Below are positions 18,009 to 26,737 of a stretch of 64,000 bases of DNA, one piece after another (position 1 is the first letter of the stretch; the number at the start of each line of letters is the position of its first letter). The notes under the pieces were generated by a model, which did no database searches, was not told where the DNA came from, and saw nothing but the letters and a program-made list of their open reading frames with translations. The position numbers were made by a program, and so were the translations under genes. The stretch lies in NCBI GenBank assembly GCA_041392845.1, contig JAWKLG010000012.1:1-64000 (forward strand), written 5' to 3'. Origin of the DNA: JAGQWW01 sp041392845. Lineage in GTDB: Bacteria; Bacteroidota; Bacteroidia; Chitinophagales; Saprospiraceae.

Positions 18009-18061
18009 GGCTTAATTTTTTCAGCAAGGTAAATTTTTTTTAAAATTTGAATAAAAAACTT

Positions 18062-19336
18062 TTACCACTGAAATCCGGCGCCAATTGCAAGTCTGCTGTT
18101 GACAAAACTAACCAGTCTTTGCTGAGTAGGGATATTTTGTTCCCATTGGGTCCACAAATAGATGTGTTTACCAGCATGGAATTGAATTCCACCCAAAGCA
18201 TGAAGGTTGAAGGTCGGGAATTCTACAGGTATGGTATAAACGGAGTTGTTAAATGAACCTGAATCGGCACTTACCGAAAGATATTCAGCACTGGATTTCT
18301 CCGGAAATTCAAACCTGAAGGAAGGTTTGATTCCTGAATAAAGTTCCCATTTCGGACTAATCTTGTAATTGATTCTTAGTGGAATTTCCAGGAAATGATA
18401 AGACTGATTGATTGAAAATCTTTCCCTGCCGCTGATTCTTGAAATGTCGTAATTATTGTATCCGGCTAGTTCCATGCTATCAGGTCCATTCAGTTTTTCT
18501 TCCAGAAAACTATCTTCATCTGTGTTTGAAAAATAAGCCATAGGCTGGTTGATTTTAGCATACCCCAAGCCTGCCTGCAAGCTCCATCTGGGATTTTTGA
18601 GGATCCAGTTTCCGGCAAAACTTAAATTCCAACCACGCAATTGACTAAAATCCTCCATCAAGACTCCGGACTGAACCCGCCAAACAGTTTTTTTGAATTT
18701 AACTGGTTCGACAGCGAGCTTTGAAGCTAAGCCGGGCTCCATTTTTACACCTTGATTTTGCATCCCATTCAGGGCAGCAACAGGTATGAGCGCATCTCTT
18801 TTTTCCTCTGATTTTGAAGACTGAAAAGTTAATTCCGCTGATTCCGTTTGAAGGTCGTTATTTTCTTCCTGCATGATTTCCGAAGCAGGAAAATTTCTTT
18901 CTTCAGGTGTAAATGCAGAGGGGGTCGATGCAATAGGATTGGTAGCAGATGAAAAATTCGTGTTGTTGAGATTTGAAGATTTTTTCTCTGATTTGTCAGA
19001 TGTAATTAAAGCTTTAGAAAATTCATCTGAAAGGTTTGGGTCAATAGAATTGTAGGATGATTTATTAGTAGGTTGTTGATTATCAGATATTTCTGCTTGG
19101 TTGTTTGTGGATATTTTTGTTTCATTTTCAAGCTGAGATGCAATTTCTTCTGTATTACGGTTGGTGTCAAATAATACAATGGACGCAACTAAAACCAAAA
19201 TAGCTGCTGCACCAGTCCACCACCAAAACAGTACCCTTCTTTTAGGTTGGCCTTCAACCGGCATTTCAGCATCCAGCATCGCCTTCATCTTTTCCCAGCC
19301 TTGATCTTCCAGCTTGTTGTAGGTATTATTTGACAT
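18062..19336 (-). CDS. Membrane-anchored protein with C-terminal barrel-like domain, putative sigma regulator
   Basis: This 424-residue protein has a short cytoplasmic N-terminus (1-33, DQGWEKMKAMLDAEM), one transmembrane helix (about 34-60, WWWTGAAAILVLVASIVLF), a Ser/Asn/Glu-rich linker (about 62-205), and a C-terminal half with alternating strands (VWRVQSGVLMEDF, HFLEIPLRINYKI, INFHALGG-like, LAIGAGFQW) ending in an aromatic residue, as in small outer-membrane barrels. It overlaps the ECF sigma gene by 11 bases. The position and topology suggest that its N-terminus restrains the sigma factor. It has no recognised anti-sigma zinc motif, so the role is inferred. Reading it as one protein linking inner and outer membrane is speculative. 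Confidence 0.65.
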   Translation of the reverse strand: MSNNTYNKLEDQGWEKMKAMLDAEMPVEGQPKRRVLFWWWTGAAAILVLVASIVLFDTNRNTEEIASQLENETKISTNNQAEISDNQQPTNKSSYNSIDPNLSDEFSKALITSDKSEKKSSNLNNTNFSSATNPIASTPSAFTPEERNFPASEIMQEENNDLQTESAELTFQSSKSEEKRDALIPVAALNGMQNQGVKMEPGLASKLAVEPVKFKKTVWRVQSGVLMEDFSQLRGWNLSFAGNWILKNPRWSLQAGLGYAKINQPMAYFSNTDEDSFLEEKLNGPDSMELAGYNNYDISRISGRERFSINQSYHFLEIPLRINYKISPKWELYSGIKPSFRFEFPEKSSAEYLSVSADSGSFNNSVYTIPVEFPTFNLHALGGIQFHAGKHIYLWTQWEQNIPTQQRLVSFVNSRLAIGAGFQW

Positions 19337-19886
19337 AATGCTTAAATTCTTGATGTTGCGCGAATAGCTCTTTTAGCTTTTTTCGGGCTTCAGATAAATG
19401 CCATTTAGAAGTTCCGTCACTGATACTCAATTCTTTTGCAATCTCTGCATGGGTATATCCTTCAATTGCATATAGACGGAAAACTTCCTGGGTGGCGTTG
19501 GGTAAAAGATCCACCATTTTCAGGATGTCTTCGACATAGAAATTTTCGTTCGCTCTTGAGGGAGAGGGTTCGTCCCAATCTTCCAGGGCAAGGAAATACA
19601 TTCCTGATTTGGAGGACTTAAAATGGTCTGCCAAAGCATGATAAATGATGCGTCGAATCCAACCCTCTAAAGAACCTTTGAAAGAGAATAAATGGATTTT
19701 TTTAAAAACACGAAGCATGCCTGTGTTGAGGATTTCAAGAGCAAGTTCTTCGTCTTTAACTCTTTTTTTTAAGTAGGCCAACATTACGGGAAACATGCGG
19801 CGATACAGCTTTTCCTGGCTCAACCTGTCATTTTTCAGGCAGCCATCTACTAGATCCTTCTCCCACGTTTCCCTGTTTCCTTCCAT
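19326..19886 (-). CDS. ECF RNA polymerase sigma factor
   Basis: This 186-residue sigma-70 family protein of extracytoplasmic type has region 2 at about 22-90 (with FKGSLEGWIRRIIYHALADHF, region 2.4) and region 4 at about 120-178 (LPNATQEVFRLYAIEGYTHAEIAKELSISDGTSKWHL, split here by its helix-turn-helix). There is no region 3. It starts 6 bases downstream of the barrel gene and overlaps the putative regulator by 11 bases, so the three form one translationally coupled operon. Targets are unknown. Confidence 0.9.
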   Translation of the reverse strand: MEGNRETWEKDLVDGCLKNDRLSQEKLYRRMFPVMLAYLKKRVKDEELALEILNTGMLRVFKKIHLFSFKGSLEGWIRRIIYHALADHFKSSKSGMYFLALEDWDEPSPSRANENFYVEDILKMVDLLPNATQEVFRLYAIEGYTHAEIAKELSISDGTSKWHLSEARKKLKELFAQHQEFKHYVK

Positions 19887-19892
19887 TAGAAA

Positions 19893-20465
19893 TTAAAAGT
19901 TAAGACCTAAATTCAACATGATTCTGCGGTATTGGTAATCCCTAAAAATTACATCATTGGTGGTAAAGACTGCTCTTTTTAAAAAGGTTGCTTCCTGATA
20001 GCGAAAACCCATAGAGGTTAGCAATTTTACCGATTCGGTAATCTTGAACCTGAACCCGGCTTGAAACTCACCACCCAGTCCTCCTTCACTCCCCAGGTCA
20101 GGTTCTCCACTAAACAGGGCCACGAAACTATATCCTCCACCTGCTGCGATAAAAGGAGCTTGTTTGCCATCATTGAATTGATAAGTAACCATCCCAAAAA
20201 TGGGAAACAACAACTCACCTTCAGCAATATTAAAATTCTCAGCTCCAGTTTGTAATCCGACTTGCCAGGAGTCATTCAATGGAGAAGCGATTTGATACCT
20301 TAAACCTGCTCCCAGAACAAAATCATCCGTTTCTGACCATCCTCCCTGATAATTAAGCGAAATGGTGTGGTTCAAAGGAAAATTTCCTCCGGATTTTTTG
20401 CCCTGAGCTGCTAAAAAAAGAGGAACAAAAATCAAGGATAAAAGGATAGCATTAGCCTTTAACAT
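19893..20465 (-). CDS. Outer-membrane beta-barrel protein in sigma operon
   Basis: This 190-residue protein has a signal peptide (1-20, ending FLAAQG), followed by barrel strands (TISLNYQGGW, FVLGAGLRYQI, PFIAAGGGYSFVAL, KLLTSMGFRYQEATF) and a terminal strand ending LNLGLNF. It is the first gene of the operon with the ECF sigma factor, making it a candidate envelope sensor or regulated product. A -7 box (20501-20508) lies about 36 bases upstream. The function is otherwise not recognisable. Confidence 0.7.
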   Translation of the reverse strand: MLKANAILLSLIFVPLFLAAQGKKSGGNFPLNHTISLNYQGGWSETDDFVLGAGLRYQIASPLNDSWQVGLQTGAENFNIAEGELLFPIFGMVTYQFNDGKQAPFIAAGGGYSFVALFSGEPDLGSEGGLGGEFQAGFRFKITESVKLLTSMGFRYQEATFLKRAVFTTNDVIFRDYQYRRIMLNLGLNF

Positions 20466-21312
20466 AGCGTTGAATTTAATTGATTAAAATAGAAGTTCCC
20501 CAAAGATAATTTATTCAGTAAAATTCCGGTTTTGTTTCCTTTCAGATTCATGATGAATAGTTTTTTACAAAACAATTATTTTATCAAGTTAAGATTTTCC
20601 AAAACAGTCAATTGTTAAAGTCACTAATGATAATCTTAAATATGTATTTCAAATATATTTTCGGTTCGGTTTTTGAGTTTATAGCAACTGTCGGTTTGAA
20701 ACGTCTTCCACAATTCATTTGACACCACTCGGAAAAAAGATTTTTCAATTTTTGGGAAATTTTTGATGACCTTTTTTCCAGTCTTGCGATAAAAAGGAAA
20801 ATGCATTCAGCATTGATAAAACGGGTTCTTAAGGTTTGCCTTACACTTTGTTTTATTCCCAACGGCAAAAAGTTGCCGGTTCAGGTCCTTTTTATTACAG
20901 TTAAGCCTTTATTTTTAAGGATTTTGGGTTCGATTTCTTAAAATTGATGTATTAATTATTTTTTTCATGAAAAAAGTTTTTATTACCAAATCATTTTTTG
21001 AAATTTGGGGCACCTCAGAAGAAAATTCTTTCTTCGCCCAATTAAAGATCTCCCAAGAGCCGAACAAAAAATCAGGAAACCCGTAATAGGTTTTCGTAAC
21101 AAAAAAGGTGACTGTCAGTAAGACGGTTATTGAATTAATTTTGGTTGGGGACAATGTGGGAAATTGTCATCAATCATTGTAAGTGGGAATAAGGACTGTG
21201 TACAAACCATCTTTTTTTTAGAAATGCTTCTTAGCTGCTTTGTGGGAAAAGCTCAAGGCTAAAAAGCAAAAAAAAGGAGAACCGATTTGTTCACTCCTAA
21301 TTAAAGCAGTAC
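20466..21312. other. 847-base AT-rich gap without a recognisable gene
   Basis: No conserved coding sequence is found. Two short frames on the minus strand (20608-20868 and 20915-21154) lack recognisable features and have irregular composition. There are no heptad repeats here, unlike the other large gaps in this half of the window. The right end is the leader of the esterase gene, with a polypurine tract (about 21264-21280) too far from the ATG to be a ribosome site. Confidence 0.5.
20501..20508 (-). promoter_or_regulatory. Putative -7 box of the sigma operon
   Basis: The minus strand reads TATCTTTG, an exact TAnnTTTG match about 36 bases before the ATG of the barrel gene. No TTTG is seen at the -33 position, so only half of the promoter is supported. 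It would imply housekeeping-sigma transcription of the operon. Confidence 0.4.
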
Positions 21313-22731
21313 ATGAAATTCGCGATTAAGATCTTTTTGTGGTTAAGCCTTGCCGTGCCTCTTCAGGCACAGCTTGTGGTACGAGTAACTTCGCTGCCCT
21401 CCTCAACTCCTGACAATTCTTCCATTCACGTAGCCGGTAACTTTAATAAATGGCAAGCTGATGATCAAAACTATCAGCTTACAGATAATGAAGATGGAAC
21501 CAAGTCCATTTCTTTGTACCCTCAAGTTGGAAAAGTTGAATACAAATTCACAAGAGGAAGTTGGGAAAGTGCAGAAGCAGGTTTAGACGGTGAGTATGTT
21601 CCAAACCGTGTTTATCAATATGATGGCAAACCTTCAGTTGTAAACGTAGCGATTCTATCATGGGAAGACCTTGATGGAAAAAGAGCCAACTCCACAGCTA
21701 CTTCCAACGTGCACATCATGAGTTATCATTTCAATATGCCTCAACTGGGCCGCGAACGCAAGGTTTGGGTTTACCTTCCACCAGATTACGAAACTTCAGA
21801 AAAAAGATATCCTGTGATCTATATGCAGGATGGTCAGAATCTATTCGATAAATCAACTGCCTTTGGTGAAGAATGGAATGTAGATGAGTCCATGAATAAA
21901 TTGTTTGAAAATGGAGATTATGGTGCCATTATCATTGGAGTCGACAATGGCGGCTGGAGAAGAATGGACGAATATTCACCATGGTACAATGCTGAATTGG
22001 AAGCAGGGGGAGAAGGTAAAAATTATGTTGATTTCCTTGTAAATACACTTAAGCCTTATATCGACGCGACGTACCGCACATTACCATCAAAAGAATATAC
22101 CGGTATCATGGGTTCTTCCTTGGGAGCACTCATTACACATTATGCTGCAATGGAGCATCCAAATGTTTTTGGAAAGGTTGGGGTTTTATCTCCTTCTTTT
22201 TGGTTCGCTCCTGAGTCTTACAACCATACTGCCAATCACAACAAAACAGAAGACATAAAATATTATGTCCTTGCTGGTAAGGGTGAAGGCACCGATATGG
22301 TAAAAGGTCTGAATAAAATGACCGAAAAAATGACTCAGGTAGGTTATGCTTCCAATGTAAAAAAGGTTATCCATAATGCAGGAAACCACAGCGAAACTTT
22401 CTGGGGACAGGAATTCACCAATGCCTACACCTGGTTGTTCGGTGATATGAATTATCCAAACAAAGAAGAAGTAGTTAAAACTCAGAATGAGTCTGCTATC
22501 AAAATTATTCCAAACAATGCCTTCAGTAAATTGTACATAGAAAACCTTGGAAATGTAGAAGGTGCTGAAGTTCATGTAACAAGTGAAGACGGAAAATTTG
22601 TTCGTAAGTTTTCAGTGATGGGCGATGAGCCATTGGATATTCAAAATGTACATGAAGGAATGCATGTAGTAAATGTTGTACTTCAAAACAGAGTTATTTT
22701 TACAGAAAAATTGAACGTTTCAAGAGGATAA
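21313..22731 (+). CDS. Secreted esterase with glycogen-binding-like N-domain and T9SS tail
   Basis: This 472-residue protein has a signal peptide (1-19, ending LQAQ). Residues about 22-112 resemble a CBM48/AMPK-type sandwich (HVAGNFNKW, VEYKFTRGSW). Residues about 125-375 form an esterase D-type alpha/beta hydrolase: VWVYLPPDY, YPVIYMQDGQNLF, the nucleophile in GSSLG (Ser about 268) and the His in NHSE (about 363). The final 75 residues (IIPNNAFSKLYIENL ... VVLQNRVIFTEKL) look like a type A T9SS C-terminal sorting domain, so the enzyme is probably exported and surface-attached or released. Substrate class: carbohydrate or siderophore esters, not resolvable here. Confidence 0.82.
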   Translation: MKFAIKIFLWLSLAVPLQAQLVVRVTSLPSSTPDNSSIHVAGNFNKWQADDQNYQLTDNEDGTKSISLYPQVGKVEYKFTRGSWESAEAGLDGEYVPNRVYQYDGKPSVVNVAILSWEDLDGKRANSTATSNVHIMSYHFNMPQLGRERKVWVYLPPDYETSEKRYPVIYMQDGQNLFDKSTAFGEEWNVDESMNKLFENGDYGAIIIGVDNGGWRRMDEYSPWYNAELEAGGEGKNYVDFLVNTLKPYIDATYRTLPSKEYTGIMGSSLGALITHYAAMEHPNVFGKVGVLSPSFWFAPESYNHTANHNKTEDIKYYVLAGKGEGTDMVKGLNKMTEKMTQVGYASNVKKVIHNAGNHSETFWGQEFTNAYTWLFGDMNYPNKEEVVKTQNESAIKIIPNNAFSKLYIENLGNVEGAEVHVTSEDGKFVRKFSVMGDEPLDIQNVHEGMHVVNVVLQNRVIFTEKLNVSRG

Positions 22732-22793
22732 TCCCTTCACATAAAAGAAATCCAACCTTTGAAAAGGCTGGAGTATTAATCCAACGAAATTGA

Positions 22794-22830
22794 AAAGCCG
22801 CTACGATGTTCTCGAAGCGGCTTTCTTTTT
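22794..22830. terminator. Intrinsic terminator after the esterase gene
   Basis: The stem AAAGCCGCT / AGCGGCTTT (22794-22824) is followed by a T-run. It is usable in both directions, because the convergent UDP-glucose dehydrogenase gene ends 29 bases further on. Confidence 0.8.
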
Positions 22831-22858
22831 TAATCTTTATTATCGCAGAAAAGAAATA

Positions 22859-24175
22859 TTATCCTTGAATATTATTTCTTCCAATACTGTCATAATAGAA
22901 ACCTAAATCTTTCATACTGTCAATATCATAAAGGTTTCTCCCGTCAAATATCGCCGGATTTGCCATCAGCTCCTGTAAAACTTTGAAGCTTGGTGTGCGG
23001 AATACGCTCCACTCAGTAACAATGGCCAAAGCATCTGCATCAATCAATGCTTCATACTGGTCTGATGCAAAATGAATTTTGTCTCCAAAAATCTTCTTCA
23101 CATTGTCCATTGCTTCCGGATCAAATGCTTTCACTTTTGCTCCTTTTGCCAGAAGATCCTCAATAATGTATAATGCCGGAGCCTCGCGGATGTCATCAGT
23201 ATTTGGTTTGAAAGCCAATCCCCACAAAGCAATGGTTTTTCCTTTCAAATCTCCTTTGAAATAATTATCAATTTTTTCTGACAGACGATGTTTCTGAATG
23301 CTATTTACATTCATCACCGACTTCAAAATTTTGAAATCATAGTTGTTTTCCTCTGCAGTTTTAGCCAGTGCTTGCACGTCTTTTGGAAAACAAGACCCAC
23401 CATAACCAACTCCTGGAAACAAGAAACGCTTTCCAATTCTTGAGTCAGAACCCATTCCGATTCTAACCATATCTACATTGGCACCTACTCTTTCACAAAG
23501 GTTTGCGATTTCGTTCATAAACGAAATTCTTGCTGCCAGATATGAGTTGGCTGCATATTTGGTCATCTCAGCAGAGCGCTCATCCATAAAAATGATCGGA
23601 TTGCCTTGTCTCACAAATGGCTCATACAACAATTTCATTGTTTTTTGAGCACGCTCTGAACTGGTTCCTATTACAACACGGTCTGGCTTCATGAAATCAT
23701 CTACCGCAACCCCTTCTCTTAGGAATTCAGGATTTGAAACCACATCAAATAAGGACTCGTCAAGGTTAGCAGCCAAAGCAGCATGCACTTTTTCTGAAGT
23801 CCCCACAGGAACTGTACTTTTATCAACAATTACTTTGTAATCAGTAATAATGGTAGAAAGATCATTTGCTACATTTAGAATGTAAGACAAATCTGCTGAA
23901 CCGTCTTCACCGGGAGGAGTAGGCAATGCCAAAAATATGATTTGAGCGTCTTTGATAGCTTCAGCAAGATTGGTAGTAAACTTCAATCTTCCTTGTCTCG
24001 TATTTCTTTCAAATAATAATTCAAGGCCAGGTTCATAAATGGGGACTTCTCCGTTCCTCATTCTTTCTACCTTGTTTTCATCTATATCAACGCAGATCAC
24101 GTTGTTTCCAGTTTCGGCAAAACAGGTTCCGGTCACAAGACCTACATATCCTGTACCTACTACGGCAATATTCAT
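22859..24175 (-). CDS. ugd: UDP-glucose 6-dehydrogenase
   Basis: This 438-residue protein oxidises UDP-glucose to UDP-glucuronate with two NAD+ in the cytoplasm, supplying precursor for acidic polysaccharides. It has an N-terminal Rossmann motif VGTGYVGLVTG (about 5-15), the catalytic Cys in YGGSCFPKD (about 260), a central helical dimerisation domain (about 200-295) and a C-terminal UDP-binding domain with WGLAFKPNTDD (about 320). The length fits the family. A GDP-mannose dehydrogenase activity cannot be wholly excluded from motifs alone. It may feed the exopolysaccharide cluster at the right end of the window. Confidence 0.9.
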   Translation of the reverse strand: MNIAVVGTGYVGLVTGTCFAETGNNVICVDIDENKVERMRNGEVPIYEPGLELLFERNTRQGRLKFTTNLAEAIKDAQIIFLALPTPPGEDGSADLSYILNVANDLSTIITDYKVIVDKSTVPVGTSEKVHAALAANLDESLFDVVSNPEFLREGVAVDDFMKPDRVVIGTSSERAQKTMKLLYEPFVRQGNPIIFMDERSAEMTKYAANSYLAARISFMNEIANLCERVGANVDMVRIGMGSDSRIGKRFLFPGVGYGGSCFPKDVQALAKTAEENNYDFKILKSVMNVNSIQKHRLSEKIDNYFKGDLKGKTIALWGLAFKPNTDDIREAPALYIIEDLLAKGAKVKAFDPEAMDNVKKIFGDKIHFASDQYEALIDADALAIVTEWSVFRTPSFKVLQELMANPAIFDGRNLYDIDSMKDLGFYYDSIGRNNIQG

Positions 24176-24207
24176 TTGATTTCGTTTAAGGTTTTTAAAA
24201 AGCCGTG

Positions 24208-24215
24208 CAAAGGTA
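24208..24215 (-). promoter_or_regulatory. Putative -7 box of ugd
   Basis: The minus strand reads TACCTTTG, an exact TAnnTTTG match about 33 bases before the ATG. The -33 element is not clear. Confidence 0.45.
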
Positions 24216-24425
24216 AATTATCCTCCTATTAAATGAAACCATTTTTCAATTGGATGTTGTAAAATCAAGATATTGTGTAATAATTAATAGTAGATTAATT
24301 TAAATATGACTTTGATTCCGAAAATGGAATGAATTGGACAGAATTTTGAATGGAATTATGAAGCGTTCAGCTAATTTATTACGTTAGTGATTTAGAACGC
24401 TTTGTTGGCCCTAACCCCTCAAGAC

Positions 24426-26693
24426 ATGTCGCTAGGCGAAAGGATTAAAAGTTGGTGGTCCGATGTTTTTTACTCTTTCCCTGTTCAGTTGCTGATATTA
24501 CACATCAGAAGTAATCATCTGTTAATGGGTATCTGGATTCTCTTGGTATTGTTTATGACCGGGGTCCTAGGAAAGAGTTTTGGAATAAGGTACCTTTTTC
24601 TGGATCCGGAATACCTTGGAGAGGTAAATCCGGTCAGCTTCCTTATTTTAGGTCTTGCCTTCGGAGCTTTTTACATGAGTTGGAATCTTACAGTATATTT
24701 ATTGTCCACTCATTTTTTCCCTTTTCTTGCTTCTTTAAAAAGACCTTTTACAAAGTTTTGCCTCAATAACTCTCTGATTCCCCTGGCCTTTTTTGTTCTT
24801 TATCTTTGGTATGCAGCACATTTCCAAGCCAATTATGAATTTTGGCCTGCCAATGCTATAGCCTACAATCTATTTGCCTTTTTTGGAGGGACCGTTGCCA
24901 CCATTTTATTGTATGCCCTCTATTTTCAACTAACCAATAAGGATATTTCCAATTTTGAAAAGGTAGTCGTAGCTGTTTTAGAAAAAAGAGAAAAGGGACT
25001 GACTCCCGGCCATAAGGGAATTGATTTGGAAACCATTAAAAAGGATAAAAATCGCTGGCGTGTAGATACTTTTTTAAATGAGGCCCTTCGACCCAGAGCC
25101 GTTCGATCTGTTGAACATTATGATAATGTGTTATTACTGGGAATATTTCGACAAAATCATAAAAACGCTTTGATAGTCCAATTGGGTTCAATTGTTTTGT
25201 TACTCATTTTGGGCAGGATGATGGATTATCCTGTGTTTAGGATTCCTGCCGGAGCAAGTGTTTTTATACTGGCATCCATCTTTGTGGCTTTGGTTGGTGC
25301 GGTCAATTACTGGTTGCATAAATGGAGGGTGACCCTCCTTATTGTGATGATATTTGGACTGAACTATCTGTCCAAAATTCCGATGTTTAATTATCCTAAC
25401 CGAGCTTATGGATTAACCTATAATGAAAACAAAGCTCAATATTCAACTGAAATTTTTGCTGCTGTAAATGATTCAATCACTGTTCAAAAGGATATTGATG
25501 CTACCCTGGAAATACTCAATAATTGGAGGAGGAAATTTGGAGAGAAAAAACCAAAAATGATCATCACCACTGTAAGTGGAGGTGGTCTGAAAGCGTCAGT
25601 GTGGACCATGAATGTGCTTCAAAAAACAGACAGCCTCACCAATGGTAAACTGATGAATAATTCAGTGTTGTTTACTGGAGCTTCAGGGGGAATGATTGGT
25701 GCCTCTTACTTTAGGGAGTTGTATTTAAGACAGCTTACAAATCCCGGGGTTCACCCTTACGGACATGCACACCTGGATAATATTTCAAAAGACTTATTGA
25801 ATTCTGTAGCCTTTTCAATAGTTTCCAATGACCTGTTCATGCCCCTGAGCAGTTTTGATTATAGAGGAAAGAGTTATGTAAGGGATCGTGGATATATTTT
25901 TGAAAAACAATTGAATGAAAATACCTTCGGAGTTTTGGATAAGCCATTGTCTGCTTATGCTACTCCGGAAAGATTAGCAGAGATTCCTATGCTGATTGTT
26001 TCTCCTTCCATTGTAAATGATGCTCGACGTATGTTGATTTCCCCCATTGGGATTTCTTACCTTACGGGTAGTCGTTTAAAAGTCTATGGTCAAAGAGCAA
26101 TAGAGTACGATGCAGTTGATTTCAGAAGAGTTTTTGCAGACCAAGGTGCGGATAGTTTAAGGTTTACCACTGCCCTTAGAATGAATGCAACCTATCCCTA
26201 TATTTTGCCCAATGTACACATGCCCAGCGATCCGGAAGTCGAACTCATGGACGCAGGCTTTAGAGATAATCTCGGATTGTTATCTGCAACTAGATTCCTC
26301 CAGGTATACAAAAAATGGATTCTTGAAAATACCAGTGGGGTAGTGCTGATTCAAATTTCAAGTATTAAAAAGCCCAACGAGATACCACCTTCCAACAACC
26401 AGGGTTTCCTTGAATCACTTACCAATCCATTGGGTATTTTGGGACATATCATCCGACTTCAGGATTTTGAACGAGATGCCAACCTTGGATTTTTGTATGA
26501 TATCCTTGGCCAGGATTATTTTGATATTGTTCGATTCCATTATCTGCCCGGACCTGAATCTGAAAGAGCTTCCATGACCTTTCATTTGACTCGCAGGGAA
26601 AAAACGGATATCATCCAGGCCTATGATCTTCCTTTCAATCAATTAGCTTTGGAACAGCTCCGCGATTTATTGGAGGAGTCTGAAAACGAATAA
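24426..26693 (+). CDS. Membrane-embedded patatin-like phospholipase
   Basis: This is a 755-residue protein if started at ATG 24426; an in-frame TTG at 24402 would add eight residues. About seven transmembrane helices occupy residues 20-330 (LLMGIWILLVLFMTGVL, VSFLILGLAFGAFYMSW, LIPLAFFVLYLWYAAHF, VALVGAVNYWLH, LLIVMIFGLNYL). The C-terminal half is patatin-like: an oxyanion loop SGGGLKAS (about 385), the nucleophile serine in TGASGG (about 424) and the Asp in DAGFRDN (about 610, a DAG variant of the usual DGG). Likely a membrane acyl hydrolase acting on phospholipid or lipoprotein acyl chains; the membrane half is not typical of PNPLA enzymes. Confidence 0.72.
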   Translation: MSLGERIKSWWSDVFYSFPVQLLILHIRSNHLLMGIWILLVLFMTGVLGKSFGIRYLFLDPEYLGEVNPVSFLILGLAFGAFYMSWNLTVYLLSTHFFPFLASLKRPFTKFCLNNSLIPLAFFVLYLWYAAHFQANYEFWPANAIAYNLFAFFGGTVATILLYALYFQLTNKDISNFEKVVVAVLEKREKGLTPGHKGIDLETIKKDKNRWRVDTFLNEALRPRAVRSVEHYDNVLLLGIFRQNHKNALIVQLGSIVLLLILGRMMDYPVFRIPAGASVFILASIFVALVGAVNYWLHKWRVTLLIVMIFGLNYLSKIPMFNYPNRAYGLTYNENKAQYSTEIFAAVNDSITVQKDIDATLEILNNWRRKFGEKKPKMIITTVSGGGLKASVWTMNVLQKTDSLTNGKLMNNSVLFTGASGGMIGASYFRELYLRQLTNPGVHPYGHAHLDNISKDLLNSVAFSIVSNDLFMPLSSFDYRGKSYVRDRGYIFEKQLNENTFGVLDKPLSAYATPERLAEIPMLIVSPSIVNDARRMLISPIGISYLTGSRLKVYGQRAIEYDAVDFRRVFADQGADSLRFTTALRMNATYPYILPNVHMPSDPEVELMDAGFRDNLGLLSATRFLQVYKKWILENTSGVVLIQISSIKKPNEIPPSNNQGFLESLTNPLGILGHIIRLQDFERDANLGFLYDILGQDYFDIVRFHYLPGPESERASMTFHLTRREKTDIIQAYDLPFNQLALEQLRDLLEESENE

Positions 26694-26737
26694 ACTTTTC
26701 AATATGCCTGGCGTTATTCCATGCATAATTTAAAAAG

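Noticed and set aside
20608..21154. Two short minus-strand frames in the 847-base gap
   Set aside because: No signal peptide, domain, conserved motif or plausible leader; codon use looks random.
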